Assembly (NCBI GenBank): GCA_046160485.1
Contig: JBJXGV010000026.1
Location: 1-39,762, forward strand
Origin: JBJXGV01 sp046160485
GTDB taxonomy: Bacteria > Orphanbacterota > Orphanbacteria > JBJXGV01
Direction of reading: 5' to 3'
Length of the DNA stretch: 39,762 bases
A model generated the notes under the pieces. The model had not been told where the DNA came from and did not search any database. It worked only from the letters and a program-made list of their open reading frames with translations. How positions within the stretch are numbered: position 1 is the stretch's first letter; each line of letters begins with the position of its first letter. The translations under genes were made by a program, and so were the position numbers. Below, one piece after another: positions 15,339-23,703 of this stretch.

Positions 15339-15617
15339 ATGAGAGATCGTGACCACGACGGCGGCGAGCGCGGCGAACGCGGAGAACGCGGCGACCGCGG
15401 CGGCCGAAAGAAAATCTGCAAGTTTTGCCACGACGGAATTCTGACGATCGACTACAAGGATGAGAAGCGGCTCCGCCGCTTCATCACGGAGCGCGGAAAG
15501 ATCGTGCCGCGGCGAATCTCGGGAACCTGCGCGAAGCATCAGCGCCAGCTCTCGACGTCGCTGAAGCGCTCGCGCGTGATGGCGATCATCCCGTTCGTCG
15601 GCGACTTCTACAAATAG
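15339..15617 (+). CDS. rpsR: 30S ribosomal protein S18, zinc-binding form
   Basis: S18 with YKDEKRLRRFITERGKIVPRRISGTCAKHQRQL and a C-terminal basic segment, binding near S6 on 16S rRNA. It keeps the full zinc ligand set C-x2-C (CKFC) and C-x2-H (CAKH), so it is the zinc-containing type. The N-terminus has Gly-Glu-Arg repeats. ATG at 15339 follows CAGGAGG; a longer reading from 15276 is unsupported. Confidence 0.95.
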   Translation: MRDRDHDGGERGERGERGDRGGRKKICKFCHDGILTIDYKDEKRLRRFITERGKIVPRRISGTCAKHQRQLSTSLKRSRVMAIIPFVGDFYK

Positions 15618-15631
15618 TCCGGACGACACTC

Positions 15632-16624
15632 GTGGAAGCAGAAATCACCACCCGTTGGCGTGGGAGGGTTTGGCTTGTCACCCTCCTTCTCGTCGCGATG
15701 ACGGTCGGGGCCGCGCTCTCGGAGTCGTGGCTTGCGGTCGGCAGCGTTCTGGGAACGGCTCTTGCGGCCGTGCTTGTACAGATCGCGCCGTCCGTTCTGC
15801 TCGGCGTCATTCCGTTCGCGACGGCCGCGCTGCTCGCGGCGCTCGGCGCTCAGTGGCCGGCGGCAACCGCGGCGATTCTGCGCACGGAGGTGATCGGGAT
15901 CGTGATGGGGCTATTGGTGCGGCGCGGTCTGCCTCCTCTCGTCGCGATTCTCGGCGGCGCGCTTCCGCTCGTTCTTCCCGGCGTCATGCGTTTTCTCTCC
16001 GACGGCGGCACGGGTCTCTTCGCGCCCGACGCGAAGGTAGTCGACCAACTCGTCACCGAAGTGATCGGTCACTATCGGCGGCTGAACATTCCCGAGGAGC
16101 AGCTCGCGCAATCGACGGCGATCCTGCGCGAGGCGGCGAGCCTCGTGCTCACGGTTGCGCCCGCGATTCGTTTCATCGGCCTTCTCGGAGTGCTCTTCAT
16201 GATTTATCTCGTATGCCAGTCGCTCTTCGTGCGGCTCGGGTTCACGATTCGCCCGATTGGCCATTTCCCGCTGTGGCGGCTCTCGCACTGGTATGTGTGG
16301 GCGCTGGCGGCGGGTCTTGTTGCGCTCCTGCTTCCGGCTGAGGCTTTGCAATTCGCCGGGAAAAACATTCTCGTCGTGATGGTCGCCGCCTATTTCATTC
16401 AGGGACTGTCGGTGACGCAATGCCTCATGGTGCGGCGCGGCGTGGGTGCGTTCATGCGCTTCGTCGTCTACACGACCGCGGTATTGGCGATCTTCCCATT
16501 TTTCGCCGCGATGACGACGGGGATCGGCCTCTTCGACACGTGGTTCGACTTTCGCGGCCTCGAACCGCGCGAAGAACCGCCCGTCGCGGAACGGGAAGAC
16601 GACGACGAGGGGACTTGGGGATAG
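15632..16624 (+). CDS. DUF2232 (YybS-like) membrane protein
   Basis: A polytopic membrane protein of 330 residues with about eight hydrophobic segments, beginning at GTG 15632 just 14 bp after rpsR. It matches the YybS/DUF2232 family in position and layout: these genes repeatedly sit between rpsR and rplI. No catalytic residues are evident and the biochemical role is unknown. The C-terminus is an acidic cytoplasmic tail (REEPPVAEREDDDEGTWG). Confidence 0.75.
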   Translation: MEAEITTRWRGRVWLVTLLLVAMTVGAALSESWLAVGSVLGTALAAVLVQIAPSVLLGVIPFATAALLAALGAQWPAATAAILRTEVIGIVMGLLVRRGLPPLVAILGGALPLVLPGVMRFLSDGGTGLFAPDAKVVDQLVTEVIGHYRRLNIPEEQLAQSTAILREAASLVLTVAPAIRFIGLLGVLFMIYLVCQSLFVRLGFTIRPIGHFPLWRLSHWYVWALAAGLVALLLPAEALQFAGKNILVVMVAAYFIQGLSVTQCLMVRRGVGAFMRFVVYTTAVLAIFPFFAAMTTGIGLFDTWFDFRGLEPREEPPVAEREDDDEGTWG

Positions 16625-16685
16625 CCGCCATCGCGGCGTACTGACGTTTTCAATCGCTCTAGGCGAAAAATAAAGGAGGTTCAAC

Positions 16686-17132
16686 ATGGAGGTCATTCTC
16701 AGAGAAGATGTCGATCGCCTCGGGAAGCGCGGCGAGAAACATAAGGTCGCCGATGGCTTCGCGCGGAATTTCCTGATCCCGCGCAAGCTCGCGGCGCCTG
16801 CAACGGCGTCGAACCTGCGCGCGTTCGGCGAGGAGAGCAAGGTTCTCGTGCGGCGCGAGAAGAAGGCATTGCGCGCGGCCGAGGGCGTCGCCGAGAAGCT
16901 GCGCAACGTCTCGATCACGACCGCGGTGCAGGCCGGCGAAGAAGACAAGCTCTACGGATCGGTCACATCCGCGGACATCGCCGAAATGCTCGCGAAGCAG
17001 GGCTTCGAGATCGACAAGCGCAAGATCCAGCTCGACGAGCCGATCAAGGCGCTCGGCGTCTACAACATCGGGATTCGCCTGGCGGCGGGTGTCGAAGCGA
17101 GTATCAAACTCTGGGTCGTGAAGGAGTCGTAG
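16686..17132 (+). CDS. rplI: 50S ribosomal protein L9
   Basis: L9 of 148 residues: MEVILREDVDRLGKRGEKHKVADGFARNFLIPRKLA is the canonical N-terminal rRNA-binding domain, then a long charged helix and a C-terminal domain with LYGSVTSADIAEML and ALGVYNIGIRL. AAAGGAGG precedes the ATG. Closes the S6/SSB/S18/L9 cluster. Confidence 0.97.
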   Translation: MEVILREDVDRLGKRGEKHKVADGFARNFLIPRKLAAPATASNLRAFGEESKVLVRREKKALRAAEGVAEKLRNVSITTAVQAGEEDKLYGSVTSADIAEMLAKQGFEIDKRKIQLDEPIKALGVYNIGIRLAAGVEASIKLWVVKES

Positions 17133-17136
17133 TCTC

Positions 17137-18357
17137 GTGAATCGAATTATCCGCGTCCCGCTTCTCGCCGTGGCGCTCGCGTCGCTCTTCGCGTGCATCG
17201 GGTGCGGGAAGGGGCAGAAGGAAACCGTCATCGTTCGCATCGGGTCGGGGAAGGTTACGGCCGAGCAAATGGAGGCGCGCCTCAAGTCACTTCCGCCGCA
17301 AGTTGCGCACCAGTACGAAGGCGAGGAGGGACAGCGGCGATTCCTCGACGGGTTCATCGAAGAGGAGACGTGGTATCAGGCGGCGATCGCCGCGGGGCTC
17401 GACAAGGACGAAGAGGTGGCGCGGCAGGTCAACGACTCCGTGCGTCGCGTGCTGATTCAGAACTACTTCGATCGTGAGTTGCGACCGTACCAAGTGATGA
17501 CCGAAGAGCAGATCAAGAAGGCTTACGACGAGAACATCGCCGACTACACGAAGGCGAAGGAAATGAAGGTGCGACACATCCAGACCGCGACGCGCGGCGA
17601 GGCCGAGTCGCTCCGGAGGCGGATTCTCGCCGGCGAAGACATGGGGAAACTCGCGCGCGAGCACTCGATAAACGAGTTCACGGCGAAAGAGGGTGGCCTG
17701 ATGGGCTACATCCCGGAGATGTCGTCGCTGATCGCGTACATCGGCTCGTGTCCCAAACTCACCGTCGCGATCGACTCGACGCCACTCATGGAGGTCAGCG
17801 TCGTCGTCGATTGCCCCGGCAACTTCCAGGTTATCCGGGTCGAGGAGATCGTCCCTGAGGCGCCGTTGCCGTTCGACAAAGTGAAGGAAGTGATTCGCCG
17901 CCTCAAGCAGCCCGAGTTCGAAAACCAGGTGCGCGCCGAACGCCTCGAAGAGTTGAAGAAGAAGTTTGGCGTCGAGATCTCATCATCCGGTATGCAAGCC
18001 ACCGCGAAGTCGCGCGAGGAAGAGGCGCAGTCGTTGTTCCAGCGCGCGCAGGAGAGTCAGGGCTGGCAAGAGCGGCTCGATCTCTACGGCGAGTTCATGG
18101 TCAAGTTCCCCGAGCACGTTCGCAAACCCGAGGCGCTCTTCATGATCGGATTTATCTACGCCGAGGAGCTGAAGGATTTCGCGAAGGCTCAGGAAACGTT
18201 CAACCAACTGCTCAAGGAGCACCCCGACCACAAGCTCGCGAAGGATGCGCGCTTCATGCTCGAGAATCTCGGCGCGGAGCAGCCGCCCGCGTCGGCCGAC
18301 GGCGCGGCAGAGACGGCGGCGCCGGAGGGCGAGGCGCCCGCGGAGGCTTCGCACTAG
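17137..18357 (+). CDS. Lipoprotein PpiC-type peptidyl-prolyl isomerase with C-terminal TPRs
   Basis: Periplasmic foldase-like protein of 406 residues. The signal sequence ends in LASLFACIGCGK, giving a lipobox at FAC or IGC. A SurA-like N-terminal helical region (~35-130) is followed by a parvulin domain (~135-235: MKVRHIQTATRGEAESLRRRILAGEDMGKLAREHSI, GGLMGYI). The parvulin core is shorter and divergent after GYI, so isomerase activity is uncertain. Residues ~290-385 form tetratricopeptide-like helices (LFQRAQESQGWQERLDLYGEFMVKFPEH, KAQETFNQLLKEHPDHKLAKDARFML), and the tail is Ala/Glu-rich. GTG at 17137 has AAGGAG 11 bp upstream and lies 4 bp after rplI. Confidence 0.8.
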   Translation: MNRIIRVPLLAVALASLFACIGCGKGQKETVIVRIGSGKVTAEQMEARLKSLPPQVAHQYEGEEGQRRFLDGFIEEETWYQAAIAAGLDKDEEVARQVNDSVRRVLIQNYFDRELRPYQVMTEEQIKKAYDENIADYTKAKEMKVRHIQTATRGEAESLRRRILAGEDMGKLAREHSINEFTAKEGGLMGYIPEMSSLIAYIGSCPKLTVAIDSTPLMEVSVVVDCPGNFQVIRVEEIVPEAPLPFDKVKEVIRRLKQPEFENQVRAERLEELKKKFGVEISSSGMQATAKSREEEAQSLFQRAQESQGWQERLDLYGEFMVKFPEHVRKPEALFMIGFIYAEELKDFAKAQETFNQLLKEHPDHKLAKDARFMLENLGAEQPPASADGAAETAAPEGEAPAEASH

Positions 18358-18425
18358 TCGCGGCTCCGAAACGCCCCGTTACGCGGCGATCCGCGCGACG
18401 CGCGACGCATCGATCCGAGCGACGC

Positions 18426-18454
18426 TTGACGCGCACGCAGGGCGCTCTTAGATT
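18426..18454 (+). promoter_or_regulatory. Promoter of the bifunctional-nuclease-like gene
   Basis: -35 TTGACG (18426-18431, five of six), 17-bp spacer, -10 TAGATT (18449-18454, four of six). Predicted start ~33 bases before the ATG at 18494, leaving room for GAGGAGG. Confidence 0.6.
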
Positions 18455-18493
18455 GCCGGCACGGTTCGCGCGGCGCGTTTCCGAGGAGGCTCC

Positions 18494-18979
18494 ATGGTCG
18501 AGGTAAAGGTCGCGGGAATCGCCCTCGACGACCGCAGCAAAACCCCGATCGTCATCCTTCAAGAGAAGAGCGGCACTCGCGTCCTTCCAATCTGGATCGG
18601 TCCGAACGAAGCAAGTTCGATCGCGATGGAACTCGCGGGCAAGAAATTTCAGCGCCCGCTCACGCACGATCTCATGAAAACGATGATCGAGGGATTGTGT
18701 GCGACGGTCTCGCGCGTCGTCATCACCGAACTGCGTGATAACACTTTCTACGCAAAGATCGTCGTGATGCGGCAGAACGAGATACTTTCGATCGACGCAC
18801 GCCCGTCCGATTCGATCGCGCTCGCCGTGCGCTCGAAGTCGCCGATCTTCGTGGCCCCCGAACTCCTCGGGCCTGACCAAGGCCACGACCAGCCGCAGAG
18901 CGACGAGGAACGCGCGGAAGCCCTCAAGAAGCACCTCCGTGATATGAATCCCGAGGATTTCGGGAAGTTCAGCATGTAG
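18494..18979 (+). CDS. Bifunctional nuclease-domain protein (BFN, DUF151)
   Basis: A 161-residue protein of the BFN/DUF151 family. Diagnostic stretches are VAGIALDDRSKTPIVILQEKSGTRVLPIWIGPNEASSIAMELAGKKFQRPLTHDLM and IDARPSDSIALAVRSKSPIFV. Plant members have DNase/RNase activity; bacterial members are mostly uncharacterised, so a nuclease role is only by family. The C-terminus (DEERAEALKKHLRDMNPEDFGKF) resembles the UvrB/UvrC-like tail often found in bacterial homologues. It has its own promoter and GAGGAGG ribosome site. Confidence 0.88.
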   Translation: MVEVKVAGIALDDRSKTPIVILQEKSGTRVLPIWIGPNEASSIAMELAGKKFQRPLTHDLMKTMIEGLCATVSRVVITELRDNTFYAKIVVMRQNEILSIDARPSDSIALAVRSKSPIFVAPELLGPDQGHDQPQSDEERAEALKKHLRDMNPEDFGKFSM

Positions 18980-19013
18980 CGCGCGTTCGATCGCCGCCCG
19001 CACCTGTCCACGA

Positions 19014-19547
19014 ATGATCATCCCCTACAAGAACAAGACCCCGAAGATCGACCCCGGAGCGCTGCTCCTGCCGGGTGTCACGATCATCGGCGATGTCGAG
19101 GTGGGCGACGAGGCGAGCGTCTGGTTCGGCACCGTCATTCGCGGCGACGTGAACTGGATCCGGATCGGCGACATGACCAACATCCAGGACCGATGCGTCG
19201 TCCACGTCACGGTCGACCGCCACCCGACGACGATCGGCGACCGCGTTACCGTTGGTCACGGGGCGATCTTGCACGGCTGTACGGTCGAAGACGCATGTCT
19301 TATCGGGATCGGAGCCACGGTTCTCGACGCCGCGGTGATCGGGAAGCACTCGTTCATAGCGGCCGGCGCCCTCGTGACGCCTCGGACCAAGATCCCGCCC
19401 GAGTCGCTCGTGATGGGCGCCCCGGCCACCGTGAAGCGTAAGCTCCGACCGGACGAGATCGACGACATCGAGGCCTCGGCGCTCCGATACATTAAGTACG
19501 CGAACAGCTATCGCAGCTTCCTCGCGGACCGCCAGGACCTGATCTAG
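19014..19547 (+). CDS. Gamma-carbonic anhydrase-like left-handed beta-helix protein
   Basis: A 177-residue hexapeptide-repeat protein of the gamma-class carbonic anhydrase / PaaY / YrdA family. Repeats run from ~20 to 130 (GVTIIGDVEVGDEASVWFGTVIRGDV). The zinc His triad is H64, H82 and H87, with the five-residue spacing of the last two as in Cam. The end segment LVMGAPATVKRKL is typical. The acidic proton-shuttle loop of Cam is absent, so CO2 hydration is uncertain. It starts 34 bp after the BFN gene, likely in the same transcript. Confidence 0.9.
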   Translation: MIIPYKNKTPKIDPGALLLPGVTIIGDVEVGDEASVWFGTVIRGDVNWIRIGDMTNIQDRCVVHVTVDRHPTTIGDRVTVGHGAILHGCTVEDACLIGIGATVLDAAVIGKHSFIAAGALVTPRTKIPPESLVMGAPATVKRKLRPDEIDDIEASALRYIKYANSYRSFLADRQDLI

Positions 19548-19750
19548 CCGCCGTCCCCGGAAGAAAAAGTCTCTCAGAACTCGAAAAAAGGATCGACATC
19601 CGCTTGCGGCCTGTGTTACTCTGCGGCCGTCTCGCTCTATTGAGAAGACTACCCCCGTAGTCACTAATGGAATGCATACTGCAGTTTCACGGACGTCTCC
19701 CACTGATCGCGGTGGGGAACTGCAACTTCGTCTAAAAGGGTGGGCATCGC

Positions 19751-20974
19751 ATGAAGACATGGATTCAACGTTTTTCGAAGGGCTTCGCAGCAACGTTCGC
19801 TGCGTCGGTAGTGGCCGCGGGAATCGCAGGCGCTGCGTTCGCCCAGCCGTGTGACCCCGGGTCGCGTCAGTTTATCCTCGAGTACGGCAACTCGTGGGGG
19901 CACGGAACTCAGAACCCGTCCGTCGGGAGCCCGCTCGAAGTCGTCGGCCGGATCAACAAGACGACCCCCGGGAACCCCGGACGGCCGCTTAACTACGACG
20001 TGGCCTCGACTTCGGAGTACACGTTCCACATCGTGGGCGTCGATCTCGACCAGTTCATCAACAACGGCACCGCGGTAGCCGATAGCTTCCTTTACGGCGC
20101 CGGCGGAACCATTACCGTCTACTACGACACGAGCAAGGACGCCCCGCGCCCGCCGCCGATCAACCCGCCGAACGCGACGGTCCCGGCCCTCTTCATTGAT
20201 GGGACGCCGATCCTCGTCGGTACGATCGACAACCTGCTCATCACCTTCCGCGACGGCGCTGGCTCGAATCCCGACTCGATCGGCGAAATCCGCGGCAACG
20301 TGACGTTCACCGGTGGCGATTCGCTGGCGGCATTGATCGCCCCGATTTGGGTGTGGAACGCGACCTCCTCGGATGGTTCGTTCAACCCGAACGGCTACAA
20401 CTTCCTCTGGGGCGGCGAGCTCAAGAACGATTGCATCCCGACCGGAGCGTGCTGCTTCTGCGACAGCACCTGCCAGGATGGTCTGACGGCGGATGAGTGC
20501 GCGGCTCAGGGCGGCGTCTATCAGGGTGACAATTCCAGCTGCGCGACGACGTTGTGCCCGCTCGTGGGCGCCTGCTGCTACCCGGACGGCTCCTGCGCTG
20601 ACGGCGTCGACGGGGCGGACTGCATCGCGGCCGGCGGGGTCTTCTACGCCTGCACCCCCTGCGACCAGGTTGTGTGCACGCCTGAGGGCGCGTGCTGTCT
20701 GTGCGACGGTACCTGCTTGGACGGCGTGACGGCAGCCGACTGTGCTACTCAGGGCGGCGTCTACCAGGGCGATAACACCGCCTGCGCGACGACGACCTGC
20801 CCGCTCATCGGCGCGTGCTGCTACCGTGACGGCTCTTGCGCGGACGGCGTGCTTCAGGCCGATTGCGTCGCGGCTGGCGGTCTCTTCTACCCATGCCTCA
20901 AGTGCGACGAGGTCACGTGCGTGAACGCGACCGAGCCGAAGAGCTGGGGCGGACTCAAGGGCGTCTACCGCTAG
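19751..20974 (+). CDS. Secreted Cys-rich repeat protein
   Basis: A 407-residue exported protein. A signal peptide (KGFAATFAASVVAAGIAGAAFAQ) is cleaved after AFA. Residues ~35-225 form a beta-rich domain without a recognised family. Residues ~232-393 are four Cys-rich modules in an A-B-A-B order: GACCxCDxTC...C...GGVYQGDN...C then GACCYxDGSCADG...C...GGxFYxC..C..V.C. Each module keeps six or more Cys, suggesting disulfide knots and extracellular location. It ends in a short tail SWGGLKGVYR that looks like a C-terminal sorting tag. AAAAGGG precedes the ATG. A strong terminator follows. Confidence 0.75.
   Translation: MKTWIQRFSKGFAATFAASVVAAGIAGAAFAQPCDPGSRQFILEYGNSWGHGTQNPSVGSPLEVVGRINKTTPGNPGRPLNYDVASTSEYTFHIVGVDLDQFINNGTAVADSFLYGAGGTITVYYDTSKDAPRPPPINPPNATVPALFIDGTPILVGTIDNLLITFRDGAGSNPDSIGEIRGNVTFTGGDSLAALIAPIWVWNATSSDGSFNPNGYNFLWGGELKNDCIPTGACCFCDSTCQDGLTADECAAQGGVYQGDNSSCATTLCPLVGACCYPDGSCADGVDGADCIAAGGVFYACTPCDQVVCTPEGACCLCDGTCLDGVTAADCATQGGVYQGDNTACATTTCPLIGACCYRDGSCADGVLQADCVAAGGLFYPCLKCDEVTCVNATEPKSWGGLKGVYR
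20444..20929 (+). repeat. Two tandem 243-bp (81-residue) Cys-rich units
   Basis: Units 20444-20686 and 20687-20929 are in frame and share long near-identical stretches such as CAGGGCGGCGTCTA and TGCGCGACGACG. Each encodes one A and one B module of the GACC type, so the array probably arose by duplication of an A-B pair. Confidence 0.8.
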
Positions 20975-21002
20975 TCGGGTAAGAACGTCCGATCGAAAGT
21001 TC

Positions 21003-21038
21003 GAAGGCCCTCGGGGTGACCCGGGGGCCTTCTCTTTT
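21003..21038 (+). terminator. Rho-independent terminator after the Cys-rich protein
   Basis: A 13-bp stem with one G-T pair (GAAGGCCCTCGGG 21003-21015 with 21020-21032) and a GTGA loop, then TCTTTT. 28 bp after the stop codon. Confidence 0.9.
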
Positions 21039-21136
21039 GCGTTGGCAGGGCGTGGCGCGTTTAGCTCAGAGGGCTGCGAAGGGGAGGGCGGAAGGGCGGT
21101 CCAGCGCGGATCGTTGCTCGCGCTCGAGAGGGCGCG

Positions 21137-23092
21137 CTATGCCGGGCCGTAGCGCTTGCGGTGGTCCTCGACGAGCTTCGCAACGACCGACGGATCTGCG
21201 AGCGTCGTGATGTCGCCGAGGTCGCCGTATTCGGCCGCCGCGATCTTGCGCAGGATGCGTCGCATGATTTTTCCGGAGCGCGTCTTGGGCAGCCCCGCGA
21301 CGATTTGGATGCGGTCGGGCGCCGCGATCGCGCCGATCGCGTGCCGAACCTGCTCCTTCAACGCGCCCGCGATCTCGTCCGCATCGGCGGCCTCGTGGCT
21401 TGCGCCCAGGTGCACGTACGCGTAGATGCCAGTCCCCTTGATCTCGTGCGGGAACCCGACGACGGCGGCCTCGGCGACCCCGGCGTGCGCGACGAGTGCG
21501 CTCTCGATCTCTGCCGTCCCGAGCCGGTGCCCGGAAACGTTGAGCACGTCGTCGACTCGCCCCGTGATCCAGTAGTAGCCATCCTCGTCGCGCCGGCACC
21601 CGTCGCCGGTGAAGTAGAGCCCCGGGAAGCGCGAGAAGTAGGTTTCGGCGAAACGCGCGTGGTCGCCGTAGATCGTCCGCGCCTGGCCAGGCCACGACCG
21701 CGCGATGCAGAGGTTGCCCGATACGCCGTTCCCGGTAAGGAGCGCTCCGCTCTCATCGACGATGACCGGCTCGACGCCGAAGAACGGCAGCGTCGCGGAC
21801 CCGGGCTTGCAGGGCGTGACGCCGGGAAGGGGCGTGATCATGATTCCGCCGGTCTCCGTTTGCCACCATGTGTCGACGACGGCGCAGCGCCCCTCGCCGA
21901 CCACGTCGTGATACCACGTCCACACTTCCGGGTTGATCGGCTCGCCGACCGTGCCCAGCACGCGAATCGTGTCGCGCCGGTGTTCCTTCACGAAGCTGTC
22001 GCCGGCGCGCGCGATGGCCCGAAGCGCCGTCGGCGCCGTGTAGAAGATCGTGACGCCGAGGTCGTCGCAGATCCGCCAATAGCGGCCTGCGTCCGGATAC
22101 GTCGGGATCGACTCGAACATGACCGTCGTTGCGCCGTTTGCGAGCGGCCCGTAGACGATGTAGCTGTGCCCCGTGATCCAGCCGATGTCGGCGGCGCAGA
22201 AATAGACGCTGTCGGGATGGACGTCGAAGACGAGTTTGTGCGTGAGCGCCGCGTGGGTGAGGTAGCCCGCGGTCGTGTGGAGCACGCCCTTCGGCTTCCC
22301 GGTGGAGCCCGACGTGTAGAGGATGAACAGCGGCGACTCGGAGGACATCCATTCGACGGGGCACGTCGAGCGCTGGCGCGCCGTCTCGTCGTGCAGCCAG
22401 AGATCGCGGCCGACCTGCATCGGGACGCTGGCGTCGGTGCGCCGCGCGACGAGCACGGTCTCGACGAGCGAGAGCCCGCGGATCGCGTCGTCCGCGGTGG
22501 CCTTTAGCGGGATGCGCCTGCCGCCGCGCAGCCCTTCGTTCGCGGTGACGAGCACCTTGCAGCCGGCGTCGAGGATGCGGTCGCGCAGCGACTCCGCCGA
22601 AAACCCCGCGAAGACGACCGAGTGCACCGCGCCGATGCGCGCGCACGCGAGCATCGTGTACGCCAGCTCCGGCATCATCGGCAGGTAGATGCAGACGCGG
22701 TCGCCGCGGCGCACGCCGTGAGCGAGCAGAACGTTCGCGACGCGCGCGACGTGATGCTTCAGCTCGCGATACGAGATGTGGTGATACTCGCCCGGCTCGT
22801 CGGCGGCCCAGATGATCGCGGTCTTGTTCGCGAGCGCGGGAAGGTGGCGGTCGACGCAGTTGTGGCACGCGTTGAGCCGCCCGCCCGAGAACCACGCGAA
22901 GTCGATCTGCTCCATGTCGGCGTCGACGATCGACTCGGGCTCATGGAACCATGTGAGGAGGCGCGACTGTTCGCGCCAGAAGGCGTCCGGATCCGCGAGC
23001 GAGCGTTCGTAGAGCGCGCGGTACTCGTCGAGGCTCTTGATGTGTGCGCCAGCGGCGATCCGCGGCTTAACGGGCACCATCTCGGAAGACAT
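21137..23092 (-). CDS. acs: Acetyl-CoA synthetase
   Basis: AMP-forming acetate:CoA ligase of 651 residues. Motifs: LNACHNCVDRHL near the N-terminus, the AMP-binding P-loop LYTSGSTGKPKGVLHTTAGYL, ADIGWITGHSYIVYGPLANGATTVMFE, DTWWQTETGGIMI, TGDGCRRDEDGYYWITGRVDDVLNVSGHRLGTAEIE, and the C-terminal PKTRSGKIMRRILRKIA whose Lys is the regulatory acetylation site in the family. TWWQTETG and the Trp-containing acetate pocket favour acetate over longer acids. No Shine-Dalgarno precedes the ATG; a palindromic -10 lies 8 bp upstream, suggesting a leaderless mRNA. Confidence 0.96.
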   Translation of the reverse strand: MSSEMVPVKPRIAAGAHIKSLDEYRALYERSLADPDAFWREQSRLLTWFHEPESIVDADMEQIDFAWFSGGRLNACHNCVDRHLPALANKTAIIWAADEPGEYHHISYRELKHHVARVANVLLAHGVRRGDRVCIYLPMMPELAYTMLACARIGAVHSVVFAGFSAESLRDRILDAGCKVLVTANEGLRGGRRIPLKATADDAIRGLSLVETVLVARRTDASVPMQVGRDLWLHDETARQRSTCPVEWMSSESPLFILYTSGSTGKPKGVLHTTAGYLTHAALTHKLVFDVHPDSVYFCAADIGWITGHSYIVYGPLANGATTVMFESIPTYPDAGRYWRICDDLGVTIFYTAPTALRAIARAGDSFVKEHRRDTIRVLGTVGEPINPEVWTWYHDVVGEGRCAVVDTWWQTETGGIMITPLPGVTPCKPGSATLPFFGVEPVIVDESGALLTGNGVSGNLCIARSWPGQARTIYGDHARFAETYFSRFPGLYFTGDGCRRDEDGYYWITGRVDDVLNVSGHRLGTAEIESALVAHAGVAEAAVVGFPHEIKGTGIYAYVHLGASHEAADADEIAGALKEQVRHAIGAIAAPDRIQIVAGLPKTRSGKIMRRILRKIAAAEYGDLGDITTLADPSVVAKLVEDHRKRYGPA

Positions 23093-23099
23093 GGGCGCG

Positions 23100-23107
23100 A
23101 GTATACT
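23100..23107. promoter_or_regulatory. Palindromic bidirectional -10 between acs and DUF309 gene
   Basis: AGTATACT is self-complementary and provides TATACT (five of six to TATAAT) on each strand. The distance from the -10 to the start codon is 8 bp for the DUF309 gene and 7 bp for acs, so transcripts from either would start at or next to the ATG. No clear -35 is seen on either side. Confidence 0.45.
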
Positions 23108-23115
23108 GCGCCGCG

Positions 23116-23703
23116 ATGGTCGAGCGCCTTCCGATACAGCGATACGCGCCGCAGCGAGCGTTTCCGCCGTACGCGTACATCACCGGCCGCGCGCCGCATC
23201 CGCGCCGCGATCCGCGCGGGCACAGCTTCGGCGCGCCCGAACCGCCGCCGGCGGCATTCGACGTCGCGCGCTGGCGCGAGTGCGACGACTACCTCTTCGG
23301 CGTCGATCTCTTCAACCACGGCTACTACTGGGAGGCGCACGAGGCGTGGGAGGGATTGTGGCGCGCAAGCCGCGACGCCGACCGCGCGCGCGCGGCGGCA
23401 GCGCGAGCCGCGGGGGACCGGCACGACGCCGGCGCGAGCGCGGCGACGCTCTTTCTTCAGGCGCTCATCAAGTTCGCGGCCGCGGGATTCAAGGCGCGAC
23501 AGGGGCGTGCGGCGGGTCTGCGTCGGCACGCTTCCGTAGCCGCGGCGCTCTTTGCCGAGGTCGAGAAGACCGATCGCCGCTTCATGGGACTGCTCGTGGC
23601 GGAGCTGATCTCACGTGCCGTGGAGATTGCGGCGCTCGACGGCGCGCACCTCGACAGTCTTTGTTGCGACGACGCGCTGATTTTCGAACTGGCGCCCGCC
23701 TAG
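23116..23703 (+). CDS. DUF309 family protein
   Basis: A 195-residue protein with the DUF309 core: DYLFGVDLFNHGYYWEAHEAWEGLWRAS (the EAHE..W helix) and FLQALIKFAAAGFKARQG, plus the later RRFMGLLVAELIS. These are small alpha-helical proteins of unknown biochemical function. A 25-residue Ala/Arg-rich insert separates the two conserved helices. An Arg/Pro-rich N-terminal extension precedes them. Divergent from acs with a 23-bp gap; its stop overlaps the convergent UDG gene by four bases. Confidence 0.8.
   Translation: MVERLPIQRYAPQRAFPPYAYITGRAPHPRRDPRGHSFGAPEPPPAAFDVARWRECDDYLFGVDLFNHGYYWEAHEAWEGLWRASRDADRARAAAARAAGDRHDAGASAATLFLQALIKFAAAGFKARQGRAAGLRRHASVAAALFAEVEKTDRRFMGLLVAELISRAVEIAALDGAHLDSLCCDDALIFELAPA

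Noticed and set aside
20444..20929. Possible CRISPR-like array
   Set aside because: The repeats are in frame, 243 bp long and code for Cys modules; there are no spacers.
21055..21085. TTTAGCTCAGAGGGC resembles the 5' half of a tRNA (D-arm region)
   Set aside because: No anticodon arm or TTCGA T-arm follows at the right distance and the acceptor ends do not pair; at best a remnant.
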